64,000 nucleotides of DNA from contig NC_089435.1 of the NCBI RefSeq assembly GCF_026210795.1, positions 1,426,001-1,490,000 of the forward strand. The letters are read 5' to 3'. Below, piece after piece: positions 45,216 to 56,343 of the stretch (positions are counted from its first letter, which is position 1; the number at the start of each line of letters is the position of its first letter). Position numbers and translations under genes: made by a program. The notes under the pieces are model-generated. The model did not search any database, was not told the DNA's origin, and saw only the letters and a list, made by a program, of their open reading frames with translations. The DNA is from Rhizophagus irregularis. Lineage: Eukaryota; Glomeromycota; Glomeromycetes; Glomerales; Glomeraceae.

Positions 45216-45409
45216 ACAATATTGTTAATTGACTAAAAAAAAGACGATGAAAAAAAAAGAGGGGTATTGAGGGTATATAAATACTTTTTCGAATACACAG
45301 TGACTAATAATAAGATAGTTAGTATCTTGCATAATACAATTGTTTGACAATACAATTGTTTGACTCGGATTTTTTTTTTTTCATTATGATACTAATTGTT
45401 TATTCCCCA
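45216..45409. other. Short spacer with TATA-like sequence
   Basis: GTATATATTGTGTATATAC and GGGTATATAAATAC occur here between the satellite and the T-ladder. A promoter is conceivable, but no gene follows. Confidence 0.25.
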
Positions 45410-45600
45410 AGGATGATGCGATCAGCTACAGTATATCAACTATATCATGTTGCCGGTTACCTTTTTTTTTATTTTTTTTTATTTTCAGTTTTTTTTTTAA
45501 AACTCAGAAAATTTTTTTTTTCTATTTTTGGTCCTCTTTTTCAAACCCGAAAAAATAAATTTTTTTCATTTATTTATATAATTTATATCTTGTGTATTAG
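45410..45600 (+). repeat. Poly-T ladder repeat, copy 2
   Basis: Head GATGCGATCAGC through GTTGCCGGTTACC, then T-rich DNA with AAACCCGAAAAAATAAATTT. It resembles the copy at 2577 in order and orientation. Confidence 0.45.
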
Positions 45601-47095
45601 ATAAAAATCTTACGCTATAGTGTAAACTTTTATTGATAAAATGTACTACAATAATGTATGTGTGGCACAGAATGCAAGAAAGATAAAAAGAAAAATTATT
45701 TTATCATTTTTATTATATAAACCATCATTTTTTCATATCAAATAAATTAATTGTGAAATAAAAAAAAGTTATTTCAACACATAGTCGTTGTTTATATTTT
45801 TTTCACGAATATGATCTATATGTTCATTATAAATTATAATAGTATTTTTTATTACGTAAATTAAGAAAATTACTGCGAAGTAATTCGTCACCAGTATAGC
45901 GTGATAATAGTCTCGTATGTTACACGTTGATTATCAATTGATTACTTCGTTGAATAAATTTATATTATCTTCTGGATCTTCTGGGTGGTGTTTATTTAAA
46001 AAGATGGGTAAAAAGTCTATAAATACTGGAATAAAAAGTCTATCATCATTAGTCAAAATAAATATATTAACGAGCATGGTACAGATACCGTGAGATAAAT
46101 TATTTGCTGCGTATATAATACTAATCAGATGATATCTGATATCATATTGATCACAGACTACTGGTAACGAACACCAATGGTTATGAATAGCAAACTTCTA
46201 AATTTAATTATGTATATTGATTAAAAGATAATAATCCTGCGGTTACTACTAGTTGGAAATAAATAGGCACCCTATTATTTTACTCATTATAATGAACATG
46301 AACATATAATCATAAAAGTCGGTGGTAAAAGAATAAAAGTGTATTATCTTAGGCTATGTCATTCACCTTTGATTTTAAAGCTGGCTAGTTAACATACCAA
46401 AAAGCTTTTTACGCAGAAGTGCGATTTTGCCATATAACGATAATAAATGTCAACCAATGTATGAAATTCAATGAATTCATATGTATTGAATTAACGATTT
46501 ATATTTAAATTTTATTATGATTATTATTGTTATATTTTATATTTCTTTGGATAAAGTCCTCATATCACCAAAAAGATTTAATATCGTAGTTTTTGTAATA
46601 ATGCATCGTGGCAGAGCTTTATTTATATAAAAATATATTACATTAAATTATTCAAAAAAAAATTACATATAGTGATATTATTAATTTTAGGGCGCAGTAT
46701 AATGTTTAATTTAGGTGTATAAAATTTTACTCTACTACACTTGGAGTCTTGGATGGGAGAACAAAAACAGTTATCAATAACATTTCATCTATCCATGTGT
46801 ACCGTTCAGAACATGTGACAGATTATCGGCGTAATTAGCCGTTCCCTAGATTCCTTATAATATTCACTAATACTGGGATTCATTCCTAAAAAAAATGACC
46901 GCATGGATTAACATTCATACTTACAATTGATTGTTATAAACAATGAACGAATAAGAAGCGTGGTTGAGAGAGCGTGGTTGAGAAGTAAGACGTTCACTGG
47001 AGATATTAGGTACATCTTCCTAAGTAATAATGTACGACCCTGTTATTGATATTAAACAAACATTTATATGTTATTATAATTACCAGGCGTTGTTG
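45601..47095. other. Intergenic, no gene seen
   Basis: AT-rich. At about 46689 GGGCGCAGTATAAT resembles GGGCGCAGTATTAT near the right end of the window (63985). GCGTGGTTGAGA is directly duplicated near 46960-46985. Confidence 0.4.
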
Positions 47096-47158
47096 AGACT
47101 TTAGTCCAAAGGGTGGCAAGAGTGTAACTGAGCGAAGCTCACATTCAGGGCAAAGCCC
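47096..47158. other. Three consecutive mini-hairpins
   Basis: GACTTTAGTC, TGAGCGAAGCTCA and GGGCAAAGCCC occur within 63 bp, each able to fold with a 2-3 base loop. GCGAAGC is known as an unusually stable DNA mini-hairpin. It could be a transposon end or a structured RNA; I see no tRNA-like arrangement. Confidence 0.4.
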
Positions 47159-47234
47159 ACTATTATACAAATAGGACAAAAATGAGGGGACTTTAGAGCA
47201 ATCTTTATACTATACAGTGTAATTCTTAATTACG

Positions 47235-47421
47235 TTAACCGTTACCATAAGACTTAAAACTATTACGCGTCTCTTCAAGTTCTTCCGGAGTATCTCTTTC
47301 AGGTAAACTATCCTCTGGGTATGAAGCAGAGGTTTCGGTATATTATCCTGGGTCTCGGACTCGTACTAGGCGGGCATTTGTACTGCAAGTGCGGACACGT
47401 CACAAAACTCCTTATAATTCG
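47235..47421 (-). pseudogene. Acidic coding remnant
   Basis: On the minus strand a frame reads NARLVRVRDPG, one stop, then YTETSASYPEDSLPERD and TPEELEETRNSFKSYGNG to a stop at 47235. The acidic, low-hydrophobicity tail looks like a genuine protein end. The plus strand is also open here, so strand is uncertain. Family unknown. Confidence 0.35.
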
Positions 47422-47712
47422 TGAGGTACACGCAACTTTAATGGAAATTACAACCGTTCTTACAAAAATCCCATTTTTTGGATAACTGAACTCTCCCCTA
47501 TTTTTCGGTTTGTCTTATCTATGCCATCGTTTGCCATTTCATAAATCTGCAGTAAATAATCATTCAGTAAGGTAGTTACGATGAAATCAGATGTTTATGG
47601 CTTGAGAGATTTGGGAGTTATGTTCTATTCAAAACAAACGGCATTCGTGGTCCACTACTTATGGAACTGAAATAAAACGAAAGCATTCCACTCACATAGA
47701 TGATAGAAAATA

Positions 47713-48133
47713 ATGCTTGAGACATACAATGAAAAATTTTCAGGGTGCTTGGTATTCTGGTGTTTTTATAACAATCTGTTTCAAGTACTGACACCGGTAA
47801 AGCCATTGATACTGTTGATGACTACAGAACTTTGGCTCAAACTAATTGTACTCCTCTGGAACGTATTTCATGCTTCGTTGATGTATACCTTTGCCTCTTT
47901 GTTAAACGTCGGGTTTTTCCTTTGTGTTGACCTAAGGTATCACTTTGCAACGTATTGGTGGAACATTCATGTGCATGCAGTTAACTTGTTTGGTATCACT
48001 GTCTATAGAACGGTTGGAAAAAAATAGTATGTATTTTTGGCAACTAAATTTTTTATTACGATTCTATTTTTTCGTTTGTCAAGTAGTAGCAACTTTGCTC
48101 GAATTGTATGTCGATACATTGATGATGTGGTGA
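47713..48133 (+). pseudogene. Degenerate coding remnant, family unknown
   Basis: After a TTTTCAG acceptor-like site a frame gives GAWYSGVFITICFKY. One frame over, GKAIDTVDDYRTLAQTNCTP continues with LERISCFVDVYL. A third frame gives GITLQRIGGTFMCMQLTC and ends in DTLMMW at 48133. Frame changes and stops make it a likely pseudogene of a cysteine-containing, perhaps secreted or membrane, protein. The long frame at 47713-48027 is the wrong frame for most of this. Confidence 0.33.
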
Positions 48134-49129
48134 AGATGATAACGAAGTAAAAGAGAGCAACAATTCAAAGACACTTATGTAAGTAAAGTAAATAAATTTT
48201 TTATACTCACTTTATTCACTCATTATTTACGCATGCAATAAATAGTAGTATCTATAGTTTTTCATGCCAACAATTTTATAACGTTTTTTTGTTTTAAACT
48301 AAAATAGGAAAATATACTAAAGCTGATAATTCGGTTGATGAATGTTGTTGAATATAATTGAGCTTATTAAATTTGTATCAGCAGGAATTAACAAAATAAA
48401 AGAGAATATATTACTAGTACCTCATTTTGCGCTCTGTAATATTTGTATTTACCTATAATTATTATTAAGATAATTTATTGCAACGATTCCTTTTAAATAA
48501 TTTATCCTTGTGATCGACTTTTTTCGATGATTAATTTCACGTTAACTTTTCTGTCATGATAGGGAACTGGTAATTTGTACTACTATAAATACACAATGTT
48601 TGTTTTGTGTATAAATTTAGAATGAAAGGTGTCGCTTACTTTATCAACAAAAAAAAACTCGAAGTTTTTAATTTTCCGCATTAAATACTGCATATGTTGC
48701 CAGAGGTAGCGTAATCATGAGTTACTAACTTTCATTTTCTTTCTTTTTCTTTAGATGGTTCTTTCAGATTTCTCTGGATGATTTCATTTTTTTCTTCCTT
48801 ACTGCGCCTTTTAACGAACTGTTACTAACAGTTTTTTTTAGGTGATTCTCGAACATAGATTCGATGAGTGGTATTTACTTTTATTTTAAATTAACTCTTT
48901 CAACGAAACGTTAGAAAACGTTTCAGTTTTTTTTCTTAGGTGGTTTTTTCAATTTCTTTTGCCGGAAGATTCTCCCTTTTTTTTCTTGAATTTTTTTTTA
49001 TTTTAATGAATAGTTTCTAATTGCTTAATATTTTTTAGGCGTTTCTTTGGCTGTTTGTGTGTGGGATTTTGGTGAGCATATTATTTATTTAAATTCTTTA
49101 TTTCCGTCTTAAAATGGTTACTAAATTTT
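48134..49129. other. Intergenic, T-rich with scattered TTTAGG motifs
   Basis: No gene. From about 48690 pyrimidine tracts ending in TTTAGG or TTTAGATGG appear at intervals and grade into the tandem repeat that follows. Confidence 0.4.
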
Positions 49130-50060
49130 TTACTTTCTCCTTTTTTTAGATGGTATGGACACGTAGGATCTCGGTGAGAAATCGGCCTCAATTTTTCTTA
49201 TTTTTAGATGAGTCTAGGCGTTTGGAACAGACAAGTTTTGAAAAGGAATTAAACTTTTTATAAAAGTTTCTTTTATTTTTTTTCGCCATTTTTATAGGGA
49301 AATCAGCTCAGGAAATCTGGACACCATATTCCCATTTGAGAGTTTCGAAAAAAGAATTTGAACTTTAATAAAGCATTTTTTTAATCTTTCTTTTCCTTTT
49401 TTTTGTAGGAAAATCGATTTCGGACTTGGAACCAGATCCAATCTATCGGATAGTCATAGAATTCGTGTATGTCAAAACGTATAAGTTTCAAAAAAATGAA
49501 TTCAAATCCTTAAAAATTGAAACCAGTTTTTAATCTTTTTCCTACTTTATAGGGGATCCTAGATGTTTCGAAAAAAAAATATTCGAAACTTGGTTTTTGT
49601 AGGGAATTCGGTAGCAACAGATTCTCAAGTGACTGAGTTTCAGAAAAAAAAAATTCAAAATAATTTTTATTCTTTTTTTGATTTTCTTTTGTATCATTGG
49701 ACTCCTGACTTCGGAACCCTTATGAAAAGACGTTAATTATAGTAACATCTTTTATCTTCTCCTCTGACTTCATTATCTCTCGGTATGATAATGGATTTTA
49801 TGTTGTACAAGTGCGAAATTAGTAGATTGAAAGTAAATTTTTGGAATGAACCAAGCTAAAAACGTTTTTATTATCGTTTTTTGAGACGGTTTCTACTACT
49901 TGAATGGATTGGATGGCAAGTTGGAATTTTTTGAAACTTTTTTTTTATTGGGAAACTTTATTAATGCTTCCTTCTTTCTTTTTTTGTAGGAACGGGTTTC
50001 TGATTCTTGGCTAGATTAAATGGTAAAGTCAAAAAGGTTCCGAAAATAAAACATTAAAAC
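49130..50060 (+). repeat. Degenerate tandem repeat of about 100-150 bp
   Basis: Seven or so diverged units share three blocks in order: CTTTTTTTGTAGGAAATCG, then CGGACTTGGAACC or CTGGAC, then GTTTCGAAAAAAGAATT followed by AAACTTTAATAAA. Each pyrimidine-plus-TAGG block looks like a splice acceptor, but no coding exon follows. Confidence 0.55.
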
Positions 50061-50296
50061 TGTTTTATTATCATTATTTAAAGTTTATTAATAGGTAATC
50101 AATTTCAATATATTGTAATAGCACTTTAGCAATAGATTGTACAATAAGTTTTTTACAATGATACATTTTAACAATTTATATTACAATATGTATTATAAAG
50201 CTATGGTACAATGTTCCTACAAGACCAATAACGAGAATCTTAACATGGTTTGTATATAATGCACTGTAATATTAATTTTAAATACATTTAAAAATT
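50061..50296. other. AT-rich spacer
   Basis: Repeats ACAATATGTATTATAA-like words, with no gene. Confidence 0.3.
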
Positions 50297-51052
50297 TTAA
50301 GTTGTTAGCAAAGTATCCATAACTATTAGAAGTATTACTGCAGTAATCACAAAATTTGTTTTGGCTTGGTGGATTAAGTCCACATTCTTTTTTGTATATG
50401 GATGTGATTTTTTGGATGTGAAAGACTGTGCAAATTCATTATCATTCCAAAGATAATCAATAAAAATTGCATCAGGTCCCCGAAATATATATACAGAGGT
50501 AAGGTGGCGGCCAAAAAAAAATTACTATTAGCTGTACGCATTTTTTCAGGGCCGGAATTATGAAGGTAATACCTTTCCACCAGGAATTATCTATAAAAAA
50601 AGATTTTCATATTTTTTTTTTGCTGATTTGCACGCAAACTTGAACCTGTATTTCTGGGTCCTATTGCATCCCGCCTTAACCATTCTCCAGCTGTTACTCT
50701 TCCAGATGTATTCCCTCAAACTAAACTGTGTTTTCAACAGGATATTCATCAAACATTTGCAATTGAGATTTAAGAGTATTGACGATAGGGTGTTGAATAG
50801 TTATCCAATATTGAATATCAGATATAAAGGCAAACATTACTTTGTCATAATTTTTTCGTCCAAACATTCTCATTACTGTCCATAAGTCAAATATTATTTC
50901 AACATATTGATCAAAATTATTTCCTCTAAATAATATAGAATATACATCCAATGTAACAGAAACTAAATTATCTAACAATCTATGAATGTGTGATATCCAA
51001 AACCCTTGATTGTCAAATCGTGCTACAATATCTTGATATAAGACGCTTTACA
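50297..51052 (-). mobile_element. Remnant of a transposon-type protein
   Basis: Minus-strand open stretches follow one another in several frames. The first (51052-50721) reads VLYQDIVARFDNQGFWISH, then LFRGNNFDQYVEIIFDLW, RKNYDKVMFAFISD and EYPVENTV. The next gives TSGRVTAGEWLRRDAIG, then YLHNSGPEKMRTAN, and finally TSVYIFRGPDAIFIDYLWND with KKNVDLIHQAK, ending at 50297. I recall similar EYPVEN-containing proteins as repeated, transposon-like genes in Glomeromycotina. Frameshifts show it is dead. The exact superfamily is uncertain. Confidence 0.42.
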
Positions 51053-51397
51053 TGAAGACTCTTGAAGTCAAAAGTTCTTCATATATAATGCAATTTTTAT
51101 ATTACTGTCTTGTTATAAAATCATCAGAGTATTTATTTAAAAAAAAATTCTATTATTGTAATATTGTATATTAAAGATGGATACATAGTAGTTTATGAAA
51201 TACAAACAGTTAAACCAAAAAAAGAAACTTATATTCCTTACAATTGGTAAATTCTTTTTAATGGATAAGCAAAATGGTTAAATAAATTTTAATTAATCTA
51301 AGATTATTCTATTATTTAAAAAATATTGCATGAATATTTGGCGATTTGGTTAGTATCTTAAATTAAATGCATGTTCAGTTTTAATTTTATTTATTTA
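51053..51397. other. Short intergenic gap
   Basis: AT-rich spacer between the transposon remnant and the 3' end of the second Sel1/kinase gene. No gene. Confidence 0.4.
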
Positions 51398-54300
51398 TCA
51401 AGCCTTTAAAAATGGAAAAAACACGTCTATTTTTGCATTTTTGTAACTTCGAAAATCTAATTGCTTGAACGTTGTTATGACAAAAATTATATATTGTTCA
51501 GGTCAAACTAAATTAACAAAATATTTAAAAATATTAGTTCAATATCAATCCTTAATAAGCAAAGAATTATAAACTTACTCTGTAAATTTAAAGAGATTTG
51601 AGTAGACTCAATTTGAATAGACTCGGCACTAGCTTGCAATTCTGAAGTTAAATTGTCACTACCTTTAATAAACAGTTTTATTTTATCTTCATCAATATAT
51701 TAGTAATAAAAATAAATATATGGATGTGAATAATAAATAAATACCTTTGACTAACTTGTTAGTAACAATATTTACAAAACCCATTCTTTCAAATTCATCC
51801 AATATTTCATTAATAGTTGGTCTTTGTTCAGGTTCTTGGTTCCAACAATTTTTATAGAGTTTTTCATATTCTTTAGGGGTACCTAGAATTGTAACCTCAC
51901 GAGCACCATTACTAATAGAAACAGCAAGTGCAACTTTATTATCATTATCTTTAAATGGAGGATATCCACTAGAAATTTCCCACATCAATACACCAAAACT
52001 ATAGACGTCTGAAGATTTAGTATATGGAAAATTTGGATCTACAAAACGTCTTGGTTCCATATAAGCAACAACACCAAAATTACCAACATATGCTGTTGAA
52101 GTTTGATTATTTTGATTTTTTGAAATACCGAAGTCCATAATTTTAGCATTATTTTCATGAATAGCTATATTCTTAGAATGCTAAAATAAAGTAAACTATA
52201 TAAATACATTTAGTACTATAATGATATTAGGTAAAAATACTAATACTTACAAGATCTCTATGTAAAATATTTTCATTATGCAAATAATTTAATCCATCTG
52301 CAATTTGAAATGCTAATTTTTTCTTATCATTCCATGTCAAATCCTTAAAATTATTTTTGAGATAATTTTGAAGATCTCCGTCATTGGCATATTGCATAAT
52401 AAGAAGATATTCATTTGTTTTTGGATCTAAAGAAAAAATTTATAAGAAATCTTTAAAAAAAATAAAAAATAAAAATGCAATGTAGATAAATATTTCAAAT
52501 TACCTGAACTAATACCAAAACAACGTATAATTCTGTCACTATAATTAAGGTGCATATGCATTTTTAGTTCATGAATAAATGCATCTAATAAATCATTCTT
52601 AATATAAGTTGTATTAGTTAATTTTTTACAAATAACATAATTATTAGTTTTAGTCCAAATTGCCTTTGATATTGTTCCAAATCCTCCCGCATAAAGTCGT
52701 TCTGTATTTTTTAGTTCTTTATAAGATATAAATTTAACTTTTTCATATTTTAGAGCATTTTCAATCCATTTATTTGCACTTAAACATTCTTTTTCTGCAT
52801 TTTTAGACCAATTAACGTGCTTTTCTAATACCTTTTTCACTTTACCAATTCTATAAAGAAATCTAGGTCTATACTGAACATTACTAATTCCTTGCTGAGC
52901 TGCTTTTTGATACCAGTAAGAGGCTTCTTCTAAATTCTTTTCTGTTCCATTTCCATTTTCATAGCATATTGCTAAATTATTCATTGCAACTTCATTGCCA
53001 TTTTCCGCTGCTTTTTGATACCAATAAAAGGCTTTTTCTAAATTCTTTTCTGTTCCTTCTCCATTTTCATAGCATATTGCTAAACTATTCATTGCAACTT
53101 CATTGCCATTTTCCGCTGCTCTTTGATACCAATAAAAGGCTTTTTCTAAATTTTTTTCTGTTCCTTCTCCATTTTTATAACATATGGCTAAATTATTCAT
53201 TGAAACTTCATTATCATTTTCAGCTGCTTTTTGATACCAATAAAAAGCTTTTTTTAAATTCTTTTCAGTTCCTTTTCCATTTTCATAACATATGGCTAAA
53301 CTATTCATTGCAACTTTATTACCATTTTCTGCTGCTTTTTGATACCAATAAAAGGCTTTTTCTAAATTCCTTTTTGTTCCTTCTCCATTTTTATAGCATA
53401 TGGCTAAACTATCCATTGCAACTTCATTACCATTTTCTGCTGCTTTTTGATACCAATAAAAGGATTTTCCTAAACTCTTTTTTGTTCCTTCTCCTTTTTT
53501 ATAACATAAGGCTAAATTATTCATTGCAACTTCATTACCATTTTCTGCTGCTTTTTGATACCAATAGAAAGCCTTAGCTTCATTATTTTCAATACCAATT
53601 CCTTCCTCATAACATAAGGCTAAATTAAACATGGCAGCTTTATTACCATTTTCTGCTGCTTTTAGATACCAATAAAAGGCTTTAACTTCATCCCTTTCAA
53701 TACCAATTCCTTTCTCATAACATAAGGCTAAATTAAACATTGCAGCTTTATTACCATTTTCTGCTGCTTTTTGACACCAATAAAAGGCTTTGACTTCATC
53801 TTTTTCAATACCAATTCCTTCTCCATAACATAAGGCTAAATTAGACATGGCATCTTTATTACCATTTTTAGCTGCTTTTTGATACCAATAAAAAGCTTTT
53901 TCGAAATTCTTTTCTGTTCCTTCTCCATTTTCGTAACATACTGCTAAACTATTCATTGCTTTAGTATAATTTTTTTCTGCTGCTTTTTGAAACCAATAAA
54001 AAGCTTTTTCTAAATTCATTTCTGTTCCTTCTCCATCTATATAACATAATGCTAAACTATTCATTGCTTTAACATAATTTTTTTTTGCTGCTTTTTGATA
54101 CCAATAAAAGGCTTTTTCTAAATCCTTTTCTGTTCCTTTTCCATTTTCAAAACATAAAGCTAAATTAAGCATTGCAGTTTCATTGTCATTTTCTGCTGCT
54201 TTTTGATAAAAATAAAAGGCTTTTTCTGAATTTTTTTTTGTTCCCTTTCCATTTTCATAACATATGGCTAAATTAAGCATTGCAACTTCATTGTCATTTT

Positions 54301-55114
54301 CTGCTGCTTTTTGATACCAATAAAAGGCTTTAACTTCATCCTTTTCAATACTAATTCCAAATTGGAAACAATAACCTAATTTAAATTGTGCATTTTTATC
54401 CTTATTTTCTGCTGCTTTATGATACCAAAGAAAAGCTTTTTCTAAATTCTTTTCTGTCCCAATTCCATTTTCATAACATAAGGCTAAATTATTCATTGCA
54501 ACTTCATTGCCATTTTCTGCTGCTTTTTGATACCAATAATAGGATTTTTCTAAATTCTTTTCTGTTCCTTTTCCATTTTCATAACATAAGGCCAAACTAT
54601 TCATTGCAACTTCATTACCATTTTCTGCTACTTTTTGATACCAATAATAGGCTTTTTCTAAATTCTTTTCTGTTCCTTTTCCATTTTCATAACATAAGGC
54701 TAAACTATTCATTGCAACTTCATTATCATTTTCTGCTGCTTTTTGATACCAATAAAAAGCTTTTTTAAAATTCTTTTCTATTCCTTTTCCATTTTTATAA
54801 CATATGGCTATATTGTTCATTGCAACTTCATTACCATTTTCTGCTGCTTTTTGATACCAATAAAAGGCTTTTTCTAAATTCTTTTCTATTCCTTCTCCAT
54901 TTTCATAACATATGGCTAAATTATTCATTGCATATTCATTACCATTCTCTGCTGCTTGTTGATACCAATAAAAGGCTTTTTCTAGATTCTTTTCTGTTCC
55001 TTCTCCATTTACATAACATATTGCTAAATTAAACATTGCAACTTTATCACCAATTTCTGCTGCTATTTGATACTGGTAAAATAATTTATTTTCATTGTTT
55101 TCAAAATCAGACAT
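51398..55114 (-). CDS. Sel1-repeat / TKL-like kinase fusion protein
   Basis: Second Sel1/kinase fusion. Exons on the minus strand: 55114-52504, 52426-52251, 52180-51745, 51686-51579 and probably 51456-51398. The sum, 3390 nt, is in frame and gives 1129 residues. The last exon is the least certain. MSDFENNENKLFYQYQ opens straight into twenty Sel1 repeats (about residues 12-735), then a linker and a kinase domain with loop YAGGFG, beta-3 VICKKL, HRDLHSKN across an exon junction, DFG and MEPRRF. These motifs are intact, unlike those of the gene at 5325. The tail (LTSELQASAESIQIES) is helical. Sel1 arrays act as protein-interaction scaffolds. The N-terminal Cys-pair motif of the paralogue is absent. 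Confidence 0.82.
52900..55080 (-). repeat. Array of twenty 108-bp Sel1 repeat units
   Basis: 36-residue units of the form NNLAICYENGEGTEKNLEKA. Units 7 and 12-14 form a distinct subtype with EKDEVKAFYW or ERDEVKAFYW, so the array has its own internal history. Plus-strand frames across it are shadows. Confidence 0.92.
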
Positions 55115-55360
55115 CTTTTAATAAAGTTGAAACTTAAAACAATTATTTTTAACTAAGATAGGTTAAAGTTGTAACGATCAACAGTTGGTGTAATAGAAGT
55201 GTTTTTCCGAAAAATTAATGTCACACAGGAAACACACATTCACTAATTTCATCACGGGTTACGCAAGCACGTAATGATTGACACTTATCATCCGCAGCAA
55301 ACCACAAATCACGTGTATACTCCTAATGTGATTCTGGCTGACCAATCAGGAATGGACAAA
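55115..55360 (-). promoter_or_regulatory. Promoter region of the second Sel1/kinase gene
   Basis: Read on the plus strand it holds GGTTACGCAAGCACG near 55257, AATCACGTGTAT near 55308 and ACCAATCAGG at 55341. These are C/EBP-like, E-box-like and CCAAT-box words of the same kind found upstream of F-box genes here. Confidence 0.4.
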
Positions 55361-56343
55361 CCAGATTATGTATAGTTTTCGCCTAGGTTCCCATTGGATC
55401 CGATGTGAAATTGGCTCGGATTCCATGAATGACTACAGAAGATATGGGTCCGGATGATTACAAATGATCACAAATCAAAAATTGATCAATCGGACTCGGT
55501 TCACCAGCCAGAATCAATGTAACTAGGGGCTAGCCATTATGTATAAGATGAATAAATAAATTCATAGTACTTAATATGTTGTTTTAAATAATATTTGTTC
55601 GAGAATGTGTAAATTAATTGGATAAATCTCATTAAAACTACCATAACAAATAAAATTTATAGCAATCAATTAAAGCATTTTCCCTTTTTACTTATTTAAT
55701 TTATTAGTAATTAGATTTTATACTGTATGTGTAACTGTAAAATAAAAAAAAATGAGTTTGATACTAGCGAAAATTCAATAAAATTAAATATTTCCGTTAT
55801 ATACGTAATAGAGTGACTTGAAATATCATTTTATTGCTTTAAAGAGGTCTGAGAACACTTTATTCAGTGTGGCTTTGATTCATGTGTGGTTTCAAGTGTT
55901 TAAATACCAGTTTATTTTTTAAGCTTTCAGTATCTTAGCACAAAGTGTATTATCGACTCAACCCGATAAATCATTTCTGACACTCATTACCCCGAGTCCC
56001 GACACTATTATCTTTTTTTTTTAATTTTTTTTTAGACGCAATAACCGAGACTATTTATCCAAAAAAAATATCCAAATAGCAAATTTCTTATATATATATA
56101 TATATATATATATTGTATTTTCTGAGCCTATATTGCTACAACAAACAATTATTATTTTAAATTGATGAATGGCATAGTTATATAATCTTTATAGAAATTC
56201 TATCTATCACATGCGGATCAGCAATTTTTTACGTTACAATTGTTACTATTAATTGACATGAATTGTACGACTATTATCGGGAAAATATATAAATAGGTAA
56301 CAAGAGATCAGCACATATTATCTCTTCAAAGCACAGAATTACG
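55361..56343. other. Intergenic with a (TA)n tract
   Basis: No gene. A TA microsatellite lies at about 56089-56113. GC-richer patches near 55380-55520 (CCGGATGATTACAAATGATC) have no recognised function. Confidence 0.45.

Noticed and set aside
47618-47806. Minus-strand frame overlapping the 47.7 kb remnant
   Set aside because: The plus-strand frames carry the more protein-like text; the two cannot both be right and neither is intact.
52969-55032. Long plus-strand frames across the second Sel1 array
   Set aside because: They are antisense shadows of the 108-bp periodic coding repeat.
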